The notes under the pieces are model-generated. The model did not search any database, was not told where the DNA came from, and saw nothing but the letters and a program-made list of their open reading frames with translations. From CAZCFB01 sp964511535 (lineage in GTDB: Bacteria > Myxococcota_A > Polyangia > GCA-2747355 > CAZCFB01), in assembly GCA_964511535.1 (NCBI GenBank), contig CAZEFW010000033.1:1-64000 (forward strand): a stretch of 64,000 nt of DNA. The letters run 5' to 3'. Position numbers and translations under genes: made by a program. Positions within the stretch are counted from its first letter, which is position 1. Each line of letters begins with the position of its first letter. Positions 13,401-21,106 of the stretch are shown one piece after another.

Positions 13401-14298
13401 CTTGGCCCTCGCCTGTCTCGCCTGCTTGCTGCTGCCCGCAGCTGCCCACGGGCAGCCCGACTCACCCGAAGAAGCGACGAGGCCGCCGGTAGATTCGGTG
13501 CCGGCGCCGCCCGCCGAGGGGGCCGACGCGCCCGCCCCCGAGCCGGTGGAGCGTGCCTTCGAGCGGCTGGAGCAGCAGCTGCAGAGCAAGGAGCCGGACC
13601 AGCGCCGGCTGGCCGCGGTGGAGCTGGGGCACCTCGGGGACGTGCGGGCCGGGGCCCTGTTGCTGTCCGTGCTGGAGAAGGATCCGGCGCCCGAGGTTCG
13701 CGCCGGCGCTGCCGTGGGCCTGGGGGTGCTCAAGAACCGCGAGGCACGGGGCGCCCTTGACAGCGCGGCGGTGCGGGATCCATCCGCCGAGGTCCGCCGC
13801 GCCGCGCGGGCGGCCCTGGTGGGCATGGGGGCGGGGCAGCTGCCCACCGAGCCGCCCCCCATCCCGCCGGAGGACCGCCAGCCTGTGCGGCACGAGGCGG
13901 AGGCCCGCGGAGGGCAGGTGGGGCCCCGGACGCCGCCCTACGCCCGGTCGCAGGATTACCGCGATGCAAACAAGATGAGAAACGCCGGGATCATGGTCTC
14001 CGCCATCGGCGGCGGCGTGGGCGTGCTCGGGGCGCTCCTGGGCGGCATGACCCTGGGGTTATGCACCGCAATCGCTGCGGAAAGCTTCGAGAGCGAGACC
14101 GATTGTTCGGTGCCCACCGGGATCCTGGTGGCCGGGGGCGTGACCCTGATGGTCAGCCTCGCGGTGGGTCTGCCTCTGGCCCTGGTGGGGCAGAAGAAGA
14201 TGCGTGAGATCTCCATGCCCCGCGCTGGCATCGTCCCTCAGTTGAATCTGGCCACCAGCGGCGATAACGGCGTGTTTTCGGCGACCTGGCGGTTCTGA
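13393..14298 (+). CDS. secreted/membrane protein with HEAT (PBS-lyase type) repeats
   Basis: About 301 aa with an N-terminal signal peptide (LALACLACLLLPAAAHG). Residues about 60-150 form HEAT-like repeats (RRLAAVELGHLGDVRAGALL, VRAGAAVGLGVLKNREARGAL, VRRAARAALVGMG), usually protein-interaction scaffolds. Two hydrophobic segments follow (GIMVSAIGGGVGVLGALLGG and ILVAGGVTLMVSLAVGLPLA), separated by a short loop with a Cys pair (LCTAI...DCSV). It is probably anchored in the envelope with the HEAT part outside the cytoplasm. A GTG at 13387 is an alternative start. No ribosome-binding site is obvious. Confidence 0.85.
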   Translation: MRTLALACLACLLLPAAAHGQPDSPEEATRPPVDSVPAPPAEGADAPAPEPVERAFERLEQQLQSKEPDQRRLAAVELGHLGDVRAGALLLSVLEKDPAPEVRAGAAVGLGVLKNREARGALDSAAVRDPSAEVRRAARAALVGMGAGQLPTEPPPIPPEDRQPVRHEAEARGGQVGPRTPPYARSQDYRDANKMRNAGIMVSAIGGGVGVLGALLGGMTLGLCTAIAAESFESETDCSVPTGILVAGGVTLMVSLAVGLPLALVGQKKMREISMPRAGIVPQLNLATSGDNGVFSATWRF

Positions 14299-14830
14299 GC
14301 CTCGTCCCGGGCTTCCCGGCCAATAAAATAATCAAGCTCCGCATAACAAAAGCCCCGTCGGATAGACTAACATTATGAGTGTTAGCTAAGTCGCCCACGG
14401 TCGGGAACAAACATCCCGTTCGGGGTGTTCAAAGGGTAAAAGAAGCAGAGAACTAACCACCGATGATTGCGTACTACCCATATAGAGACCGCAACCCCGG
14501 CAGCCAGCCGCTGGTCACGTCAACAGGACGGTCATTTGACCATCCGAAAAACTCTTCTATCGTGGGTCCTGTGGACCCCGCCTACATCTCCCTCCCTTAA
14601 TCCCCTCCCCTCTTTCCCTTCAATATTCGTACCTTCGGCTGGCTGCCTTTTTCAATAAACCTGCAATTTTCATCCATGGCACGTCCTGGCGCCGTGGATC
14701 TCCCCCCTGTCCAGTCGCTGACAGATCCTGACCGCAGGTGTTGATATGTTGCGCCATCTGGCAGCCTGGCCAGAGGCCCGATCAGCATTCTCTCCCAAAA
14801 TTAAAGGGATTTTCGCATCGCTGCATGGTC
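14299..14830. other. lower-GC intergenic region without a gene
   Basis: This stretch of more than 500 bp is visibly poorer in GC than its surroundings and has stops in all frames. It contains an inverted repeat CTAACA-N7-TGTTAG near 14370-14390 and a CGGGA-N7-TCCCG repeat nearby, both possible operators. I recognise no tRNA or known riboswitch. It leads to the sigma-54 promoter at 14831. Confidence 0.6.
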
Positions 14831-14846
14831 TGGCCCGCCCCTTGCT
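14831..14846 (+). promoter_or_regulatory. sigma-54 (RpoN) promoter
   Basis: TGGCCCG-CCCC-TTGCT has the -24 GG (14832-14833) and -12 GC (14844-14845) separated by exactly ten bases, with TGGC and TTGC boxes fully matching the sigma-54 consensus. The start codon of the lipoprotein gene lies about 40 bp downstream, a natural leader length. A sigma-54 promoter needs an enhancer-binding activator, whose site would lie in the lower-GC region upstream. Confidence 0.8.
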
Positions 14847-14885
14847 TCGGATCATCATGGAATAACCGCTCGTGGAGCAATGCCC

Positions 14886-15968
14886 ATGCGAACTTCGACC
14901 GTGCTGGCCCTGGCCTCAGTGCTGATATCCCTCGCCGGATGTCAGGATGTTTACCTGTCCGACGATATTGATCTGGTGCTCAACTTCAACCGCCTCCGGG
15001 GCCCATCCGATACCCTCCACACCCCCTATGTCAGGGGGACCCGCATGACCATCTACGCCAACAGCTCGGATGGCGACCAAGACACGACGGGCTGGTGGCT
15101 GCAGAGTTCCAACCCTGCCGTGGTCCGGATCCTCAGCCAGTCCGGCGGACGCGCCGAGTGCGTGGCCGTGTCCGCGGGCCAGGCCGAAATCCGCGTCTAC
15201 GAGTCCGCGGCGGCGGGCGAACCCTTGCACACCGCCCCGGTGGAGGTGCGCAAGCCCGACAGGATCGAGCTGTACGCGCATGGCCCGCTGCTGCTGGGTC
15301 GGTCAGAGGCGGAGGCGCGGGTGAGCAAGCCCGCCATCCTCAACGACGGGACCGCCACGTTCCTCGTGCGTTATTTCCATGGCACCACGGCCCTGAGCGG
15401 CAACGGCGTGCTGGCGGCCACCAGCGACACATCGGTGATGCTCAAGGAGGAGACCACCTTCCTGTTCGAGAACCAGGAGTGGCTCCGGATCACGCCCAGG
15501 GCGCCGGGGGATCACCAGGTGCGGCTCTCGGCCGACGGGGTTTCGCTCGGCGTGCTGCCGGTCAAGTCGGTCCGCTCGTCGGACATCTCGTACATCAAGC
15601 TGCAGGGGCAGGACGAGGCGCACGCCACCGACGGCGACTGGCTGGTGGTGCTGGCCCGCGCGCTCACCGGCGGCTCGGTGGACGTCCACGGCGCGGAGTA
15701 CGAGTGGGCCCTGGACGGGGCGGAGAAATCGGGCACAGGCGACCTGTTCCGCTACCGGTACCTGGCCCACAACCCGGTGCAGCTGCGGGCGCGCCACGAT
15801 GGCCTGGAGAGCCTGGTGACCATCAACGCCAGCGAGGGTTACGTGGACTCCTCCAACGAGATCGGCTGCACCGCCGCGCCCGGCCTTCCCCCGCAGGGCG
15901 CCCCCTTCGCGCCGGCGGCGCTGCTGCTGGGCGCGAGCCTGATGTTGCTGGTGCGCCGCCGTCGGTGA
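14886..15968 (+). CDS. surface lipoprotein with MYXO-CTERM-like tail, sigma-54 controlled
   Basis: About 360 aa. A lipobox (SVLISLAGC) lies at the N-terminus, and the C-terminus has the MYXO-CTERM arrangement: Cys (EIGCTAAPG), a hydrophobic helix (APAALLLGASLMLLV) and a final RRRR, a sorting signal known from myxobacteria. The middle is beta-rich with Ig-like patterns (AVVRILSQSGGRAECVAVSA, ITPRAPGDHQVRLSADGV). Having both an N-terminal lipobox and a C-terminal sorting tail is unusual. ATG 14886 has GGAG eight bases upstream; ATG 14880 is an alternative. No enzymatic motif is seen, so it is likely structural or adhesive. Confidence 0.85.
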   Translation: MRTSTVLALASVLISLAGCQDVYLSDDIDLVLNFNRLRGPSDTLHTPYVRGTRMTIYANSSDGDQDTTGWWLQSSNPAVVRILSQSGGRAECVAVSAGQAEIRVYESAAAGEPLHTAPVEVRKPDRIELYAHGPLLLGRSEAEARVSKPAILNDGTATFLVRYFHGTTALSGNGVLAATSDTSVMLKEETTFLFENQEWLRITPRAPGDHQVRLSADGVSLGVLPVKSVRSSDISYIKLQGQDEAHATDGDWLVVLARALTGGSVDVHGAEYEWALDGAEKSGTGDLFRYRYLAHNPVQLRARHDGLESLVTINASEGYVDSSNEIGCTAAPGLPPQGAPFAPAALLLGASLMLLVRRRR

Positions 15969-16008
15969 TTGATCCCACGGCGCTCCCGGGGATACCCTGT
16001 TCCCGGCC

Positions 16009-18372
16009 ATGGAGCGACTGCGGAGGTGGCAGACCTGGGCGGTGATCGCCCTGTTCTTGCTGGGGGCGTTTTGCTACTTCACCCAGCAAGATCCCTACGG
16101 GCAGCGGGGCGGCCGCGTCCAGCTGGACGGCTTCTATTACTACGTCTACCTGCACTCGGCGCTGGCGGACGGCGACCTCGACCTGGCCAACGACTACGAC
16201 CTCCACGGCTACGGCGTCAAATACGAAAAGACCGCCACGGGCCGGCGAGCCAACCCCTTCTCGGTGGGGCCCGCCATCCTGTGGGCGCCCTTCCTGTTGT
16301 TGGCCCACCTGCTGATCTGGCTGGCGCGCATGTTCGGCGTCCCGGGGCTGTCGCTCAACGTCATGAGCGAGGCGCACCAGAACCTGACGCTGTTCGGTAC
16401 TTACCTGTACGGCTGCGGCGCCATCTACATCTGCTACCGGCTGCTGCAGCGGCTGGTGTCGCGCCGCATGGCGTTGCTCGCCGCCCTGTGCGCCGGAATC
16501 GGCTCGCCGCTGGCTTATTACATGGTGTTCAGCCCGTCCTATTCCCACGCCCAGAGCGCGCTGTGCTTCTCGGCGCTGGTCTGGGCGTGGCTGACCTGGC
16601 GCGAGCAGATGACCCACCGCCGCTGGGCCGCGCTGGGCGCCCTGGCCGGGCTGACCACCCTGATGCACCCGGGCAACGCCGTGCTCTGCTTGTTGCCTGC
16701 TGGCACGGCGGTAGCGCCGCTGGTGCGCGCCCTGGGCCGGCGGGATCTTCGGGCTGCCCTGTCCGCCGCGACGGGGCCGCTGCTCGCCGCGGCCGTGGCG
16801 GTGGCGGTGTTCTCACCCCAGATGCTGGCGTGGAAGGCGATCTACGGAAAGCTGCTGGTGACCCCCCAGGGCGAGGGGTTCATGCGCCTGTCCGAGTCGC
16901 TGTGGCACGCGACCCTGTTCGCGCCGCGCAACGGCCTGCTGCCCCACGCGCCGCTGCTGGCGGTGGGGATGTTCGGGCTGCTGCTCCTGCTGCGCCACCG
17001 GCCGGCCATCGGGCTGCCGGCGGCGGCCACCCTCTGCTTGCTGGCGCTGGTCAACGGCGCGGTCTACGACTGGTGGGGCTGGGGGTTCGGCGCGCGGCGT
17101 TACGCGGTGGCCCTGCCGCTGTTCGCCATGGGGGTGGCGTGCGCCGGGCGGTGGCTCTGGACCCTGGCCGAGCGGCACCGTGAGCGGCTGGCGGGCGCGC
17201 TGGTGGCAGCGTCCCTCGTATTGCTGACGCTGTTCAACCTGCAGCTGGTGCGAGAGTTCCAGCGGGGCAGCCTCACCGGCGCCGAGCTGGTGCCGAGCCG
17301 CGAGACCTACCGCATCATGTTCCGCGGCGGCACGCAGGACTGGTTCAAGCGGATCGGCAACCCGCTGTCGTTCCCGGCCAACTGGGCCTTCGCCCTGCGC
17401 TACGGCGTGGACCCCGACCGCTACGACCTGCTGTATGGGTTCCACTTCCTCGACGAAAACCACACGGGGGCGAACCCCCACGACGTCAAGACCCGCGACA
17501 CCCTGGACTTCTCGCGCACCTGGCCCGAGCGCTTCCTGCTCGACGGGTGGGGGGAGATCACGAGCCTGCCCGTGGGCAAGGTGCGCCCCGCCGTGACCCG
17601 GCGGGCGAGCTTCCTGTTGCCGCTGAACGTCAACCGGGCGGTCACCCTGCAGCTGCTGCTGCGGCCGCGCGTCGACGGGACGAAGCTGCGGGTGCTGGTC
17701 AACGGACGCCAGGCGGGCCAGCACACCCTCGCCGGGCGGTGGCAAGGCGTCGACACGCGGGTGCCCTTCGCGAGGCTGCGGCGCGGCATGAACAGGGTCA
17801 CCCTGGAGCACACCCTGCCGGCCGGCTGGCAGGAGCGCCGGACCGGGGCGTCGCGGGCCATCGGACAGACCGGGGTCACCTCGCCGGTGGACATCGCGGC
17901 CGTGGGCTCGTCGGGTGAGCGGGGCGAGTTCGCCGACATCTGGGTGGACGGCCGGCGCCGGTGCAAAAACCGCCGCGGGCTGAACGTCACTGCCGTGGAG
18001 CCGCGGGGGGGCAAGGTGCTGGCCAGCGCGGGGTTCGACCTGCACCGAGACGCGTTCTCTGCCCGGCAGCTGCGGAGGTTCATCGAGGCGCTGCCGCCCG
18101 GAACCATCGTGGCGCTGGCGTCCCGGGACGACGCCAGCCGCAAGTTCAACGCCGACGCGGTGGCCGCCCTGCGCGCGGTGGGGGTGGACGCCACGCTGGC
18201 CGGGAAGTTCCGCCACGCCCTGGCGGCCATCGGCGTCCGGGGGGCCGCCCCCGGGTCGGCGCTGCAGCAGGTGCAGGCGAAGCAGCGGGCCCACGCCCAC
18301 GTGGGCCAGCTTCCGCCGCCCTGGCGCGTGACCGCCTGGTACCGCAAGTGCGACTTCATCCTCGAGCAGTAG
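16009..18372 (+). CDS. GT-C-like polytopic membrane protein with C-terminal ILEI/FAM3-type domain
   Basis: A 787-aa protein. The first ~430 residues hold about ten hydrophobic segments, with an acidic loop after the first helix (GRVQLDGFYYYVYLHS) as in GT-C fold glycosyltransferases such as the GT39 and ArnT families. A lumenal beta-sandwich region follows (about 520-620: VTLQLLLRPRVDGTKLRVLV, MNRVTLEHTLP). Residues about 656-752 match the ILEI domain of FAM3 proteins and POMGnT1: RGLNVTAVEPRGGKVL, FDLHRDAFSARQLRRF, IEALPPGTIVALASRDDAS, ALRAVGVDATLAGKFRHA, LAAIGVRGA. In POMGnT1 this fold is a sugar-binding stem domain, so a carbohydrate-binding module on a sugar transferase is plausible. Exact substrate unknown. 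Confidence 0.85.
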   Translation: MERLRRWQTWAVIALFLLGAFCYFTQQDPYGQRGGRVQLDGFYYYVYLHSALADGDLDLANDYDLHGYGVKYEKTATGRRANPFSVGPAILWAPFLLLAHLLIWLARMFGVPGLSLNVMSEAHQNLTLFGTYLYGCGAIYICYRLLQRLVSRRMALLAALCAGIGSPLAYYMVFSPSYSHAQSALCFSALVWAWLTWREQMTHRRWAALGALAGLTTLMHPGNAVLCLLPAGTAVAPLVRALGRRDLRAALSAATGPLLAAAVAVAVFSPQMLAWKAIYGKLLVTPQGEGFMRLSESLWHATLFAPRNGLLPHAPLLAVGMFGLLLLLRHRPAIGLPAAATLCLLALVNGAVYDWWGWGFGARRYAVALPLFAMGVACAGRWLWTLAERHRERLAGALVAASLVLLTLFNLQLVREFQRGSLTGAELVPSRETYRIMFRGGTQDWFKRIGNPLSFPANWAFALRYGVDPDRYDLLYGFHFLDENHTGANPHDVKTRDTLDFSRTWPERFLLDGWGEITSLPVGKVRPAVTRRASFLLPLNVNRAVTLQLLLRPRVDGTKLRVLVNGRQAGQHTLAGRWQGVDTRVPFARLRRGMNRVTLEHTLPAGWQERRTGASRAIGQTGVTSPVDIAAVGSSGERGEFADIWVDGRRRCKNRRGLNVTAVEPRGGKVLASAGFDLHRDAFSARQLRRFIEALPPGTIVALASRDDASRKFNADAVAALRAVGVDATLAGKFRHALAAIGVRGAAPGSALQQVQAKQRAHAHVGQLPPPWRVTAWYRKCDFILEQ

Positions 18373-18404
18373 CCAGCGGCCGCGCCGGTGCCATAATCAG
18401 GTGC

Positions 18405-18941
18405 ATGACCGCTACACGCGCACCATGTCTGGCTCTGCTCGCGTTGATGTCGCTGGGGGCGTGCGGGGTGACCACCCGGGCCCCGGCGAAGAAGCCCGAG
18501 GCCACGGCCCCGGACTTTGCGCTCGTCGCGCAGGACGGGGCGACGGTGAAGCTCGCGGACCTGACCCGGGGCGACGGCCACGCCGTGCTGGTGTTCTACC
18601 GCGGTCACTGGTGACCATGGTGCCGCGCTCAGCTCGGCGAGCTGAATGAAAAGATCGACCGGTTCGCGGCCCGGGGCGCCAGGCTGGCTGGCGTCAGCGC
18701 CGACGCGCCGGCCCAGGCCAAAAAGCTGCACCGCAAGCTCGGGCTCAAGTTCCCGCTGCTGTCGGACCCGAAGATGGCGGCGATCAAGGCTTACGGCGTG
18801 GCGCAGGAGGGCAGAGATATCGCGGTGCCCTCGGTGTTCGTGGTGAGCGCGGCGGGCAAGGTGGTCTTCCGGCATGTCACCGACGACTTCACCGAGCGGC
18901 CGACGGTGGCGCAGGTGCTCGAGGGGGTGCCGGCGCGCTGA
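18405..18941 (+). CDS. peroxiredoxin-like (AhpC/TSA) lipoprotein with in-frame TGA: probable selenoprotein
   Basis: The frame opens at ATG 18405 with a lipobox (LMSLGACG), continues into a thioredoxin-fold peroxiredoxin-like domain (APDFALVAQDGATVKLADLT, HAVLVFYRGHW), meets TGA at 18612-18614, and goes on in the same frame through PWCRAQLGELNEKIDRF, LAGVSADAPAQAKKLH, FPLLSDPKMAAIKAYGV, VPSVFVVSAAGKVVFRH to a TGA at 18939-18941. Relatives have HWCPWCRAQ, so TGA replaces exactly the first (attacking) Cys of the CxxC motif, giving UxxC with Sec at residue 70 and a resolving Cys at 73. A bacterial SECIS-like hairpin follows at the right distance. The full protein is 178 aa. Likely role: peroxide or disulfide reduction at the cell envelope. 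The alternative is a nonsense mutation or sequencing error. Confidence 0.85.
18612..18645 (+). promoter_or_regulatory. Sec codon and bacterial SECIS element
   Basis: After the TGA (18612-18614) come 21 nt and then the loop of a perfect 7-bp hairpin, TCAGCTC-GGC-GAGCTGA (18629-18645). The bSECIS consensus requires an apical loop 16-37 nt after UGA with a G among the first two loop bases; both conditions hold. The hairpin lies inside the coding frame, as bacterial SECIS elements do. Confidence 0.75.
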
Positions 18942-18965
18942 GGCGCGCTGGTCGTCCCGAGGGGC

Positions 18966-20168
18966 TCAGATGTAGCTGTACACCATGGTGATGATGCTCT
19001 TGATCAGGCTCTCGTAGCTGTCCCACTCGCTCTGGGTCTTCGGCGGGTCCTTGACGTAGCCCTCCACCTTGCCCAGCAGGGTCTTGAGCATGTTGATCAG
19101 GTTCTTGTCGGTGATGCCCAGCGCGGCGGGGTTCTTGAGCACCACGGCGCCCAGCTCCAGCAGGGCGTGGGCGTCGTCCAGGCTCGGCTTCGGCTGCTCC
19201 ACGAACACCGGCGCCGCGTCGGCGTTGGCCGTGTCGGCCACGGTGAGCAGCACATGCTTGACGGTCTTGACCAGCTTGTCCCACTTGACGATGCCCACCT
19301 CGTCGGCGGGCGTGTGGTACTGCGTGGGCACCCCCGCCGAGAAGAACAGCACCGGCACCTTCTTGATCCGAAACGGGTAGTGGTCGGAGCGCCCGCCCTT
19401 GCCATCGCCCACGAAGAACGATGACACCGGGTAGGTCTTGAACCCGAGGTATTTGCTGTTGCGCTTGACATGCGCCCGCAGCGATCCGGCGGAGTACTCG
19501 GGCCCCAGCGCGAACGACGAGGTGTCGCCCGGGATGATCTCCGAGCCCACGGTGTCCACGTTCAGCTTGGCCACAACCTCGGCCAGGGGCACCTTGTCCG
19601 CGTAGTGCTTGCTGCCCAGCAGCCCGTCCTCCTCGGCGTCCCAGAAGGCCAGGACCAGCGACCGCCGCAGCTTCAGCCCGCCCCTGGTCACGGCCCGGGC
19701 CAGCTCCAGCAACAGGGCGCACCCTGACGCGTTGTCCGTGGCGCCGTTGCAGATCAGGTCCGTCGCCCCCGCCTTGACCTTGCACTGGCTGTTGGGGGCC
19801 CCCGCCTTGCCCAGGTGGTCGTAGTGCGTGCCGAGCAAGACCACCTGCCCCGACAGCGCCGGGTCGTCCCCGGGCACCCGCGCCAGCAGGTTGACCCCCT
19901 TGGCGAAGCTCTGCTCCTGAGGCTTCAGGCCCATGGCCCTGAGCTCCCCCGCGATGTAGTCCCGCGCCTTCTTGCCGCCGGCGGTCAGGTTGTCTCTGCC
20001 CACCATGTCGTCGTGGGCCAGGGTGGTCAGCCAGGTCTTCAGCCGGCTCAGGTCCACCGCGGCCGCCGCCTGCTCGGCCTGCTGACGATACAGGTCGACC
20101 GGGGCGGTCTCGTCGCCGCAAGCCGCGGCCAGGCAGAGCAGGCACAGGATCGAGGTTCTTCGGATCAT
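18966..20168 (-). CDS. M28-family zinc aminopeptidase lipoprotein
   Basis: A 400-aa secreted peptidase. The signal ends in a lipobox (LCLLCLAAACGDE). The M28 metal site is complete: GTHYDHLG (His, Asp), GATDNASGCALLLELA (bridging Asp), WDAEEDGLLGS (catalytic Glu-Glu), NVDTVGSE (Asp) and PTQYHTPADEV (His). It should release N-terminal amino acids outside the cytoplasm. ATG 20168 is chosen because the lipoprotein signal starts right there. The C-terminal ~100 residues (ALLELGAVVLKNPAALGITD onward) are helical and beyond the core fold. It lies downstream of the hydrolase gene and converges with the selenoprotein gene. Confidence 0.93.
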   Translation of the reverse strand: MIRRTSILCLLCLAAACGDETAPVDLYRQQAEQAAAAVDLSRLKTWLTTLAHDDMVGRDNLTAGGKKARDYIAGELRAMGLKPQEQSFAKGVNLLARVPGDDPALSGQVVLLGTHYDHLGKAGAPNSQCKVKAGATDLICNGATDNASGCALLLELARAVTRGGLKLRRSLVLAFWDAEEDGLLGSKHYADKVPLAEVVAKLNVDTVGSEIIPGDTSSFALGPEYSAGSLRAHVKRNSKYLGFKTYPVSSFFVGDGKGGRSDHYPFRIKKVPVLFFSAGVPTQYHTPADEVGIVKWDKLVKTVKHVLLTVADTANADAAPVFVEQPKPSLDDAHALLELGAVVLKNPAALGITDKNLINMLKTLLGKVEGYVKDPPKTQSEWDSYESLIKSIITMVYSYI

Positions 20169-20194
20169 CTGCCCATCATACGGACTCGAGCGCG

Positions 20195-21058
20195 CTACAG
20201 CCAGGCGCCCAGCTCGGCCAGGAACCGCCCCGGCCGCTCCACGAAGGGTACATGGCCGGCGCGAGGGATCTGCACCCGCCGCAGCCGCGGCAGCCCGGAC
20301 AGCCTGGCCAGCGCCGGCACGGTGAGGCGATCCGCCGCGCCGCACAGGCCGAGCACGGGCATGGTCAGCTCCCCGAGCCGGTCGGACAGGTCGTGGCGCG
20401 CCAGGTCCTTCAGGATCGCCTCGGTGAAGCGCGCTAGGTCGTGCACGTTCTCCCCGCCAGCGGCGTCGGTGCCGGTGCTCTCCACGAACCAGCGCACCCG
20501 GCGGTTGCGCCGCGGGCTCTGGGCGAAGGACCCGGCCAGCACCTGGCGCGCGCCGTAGCGGAACACCGGGAAGAGCAGCCGCCGCCGCACCACCAGCCGC
20601 CGCGCCATGTCGACCCAGCCCGGCAGCGCGGTCAGGCCCACCGGGCTGATCAGCGCCAGGGCCCTCGCCAGCCCGGGCCGCGCCAGGGCCGCGGAGGCCA
20701 CCACCGCCGCGCCCAGGGAGTGCCCCAGCAGCGCGGCCCGTTGCACGCCCCGACGCCGCAAGAAGTCGAGCAGGTGATCCCGCAGCAAGTCCACCGAGTA
20801 GGAGACATGGGGCTTGGCGCTCCAGCCGCACCCCGCCAGGTCCAGCGCCAGCACCCGCCGGGTGCGCGCCAGCTCGGCCGCCACCAGCTCCCAGTGCGTG
20901 GCGTTGCCGCCCAGGCCGTGCACCAGCACGAGGGGCTCGCCCTCGCCGATGTCGAAGAACACGGTGCGGTAGGGGTCGTCGTCCCGCCACTGGGGGAAGG
21001 GGAAGGTCGGTGACCGGCCAAGCCCCAGCACGGGGCCGTCGTGTCGCAGCTGCTCCAC
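20195..21058 (-). CDS. alpha/beta-fold hydrolase
   Basis: A 287-aa alpha/beta hydrolase. The oxyanion HGxG motif is LVLVHGLGGNATHW, the nucleophile elbow is LLGHSLGAAVV, a late Asp is in LCGAADRLTVPAL and the catalytic His is in IPRAGHVPFVERP. The cap region (about 150-210) is Arg-rich (RRLVVRRRLLFPVFRYGARQ), as in lipid-ester hydrolases. No signal peptide is seen. It starts with GTG at 21058 and lies 48 bp after the Clp-like operon in the same direction, so it may be the last gene of that transcript or a separate unit. Substrate unknown. Confidence 0.9.
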   Translation of the reverse strand: MEQLRHDGPVLGLGRSPTFPFPQWRDDDPYRTVFFDIGEGEPLVLVHGLGGNATHWELVAAELARTRRVLALDLAGCGWSAKPHVSYSVDLLRDHLLDFLRRRGVQRAALLGHSLGAAVVASAALARPGLARALALISPVGLTALPGWVDMARRLVVRRRLLFPVFRYGARQVLAGSFAQSPRRNRRVRWFVESTGTDAAGGENVHDLARFTEAILKDLARHDLSDRLGELTMPVLGLCGAADRLTVPALARLSGLPRLRRVQIPRAGHVPFVERPGRFLAELGAWL

Positions 21059-21106
21059 GGGGGCGCAATGTAGCAGACAACCGCTGCGCGGGAGAGTTTT
21101 CGCGGC

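Noticed and set aside
14299..14830. Possible riboswitch or tRNA in the lower-GC gap
   Set aside because: No cloverleaf or known aptamer consensus could be found by eye; only short inverted repeats.
18399..18649. Separate small plus-strand ORF at the selenoprotein locus
   Set aside because: It is in another frame; the peroxiredoxin frame has homology on both sides of the TGA.
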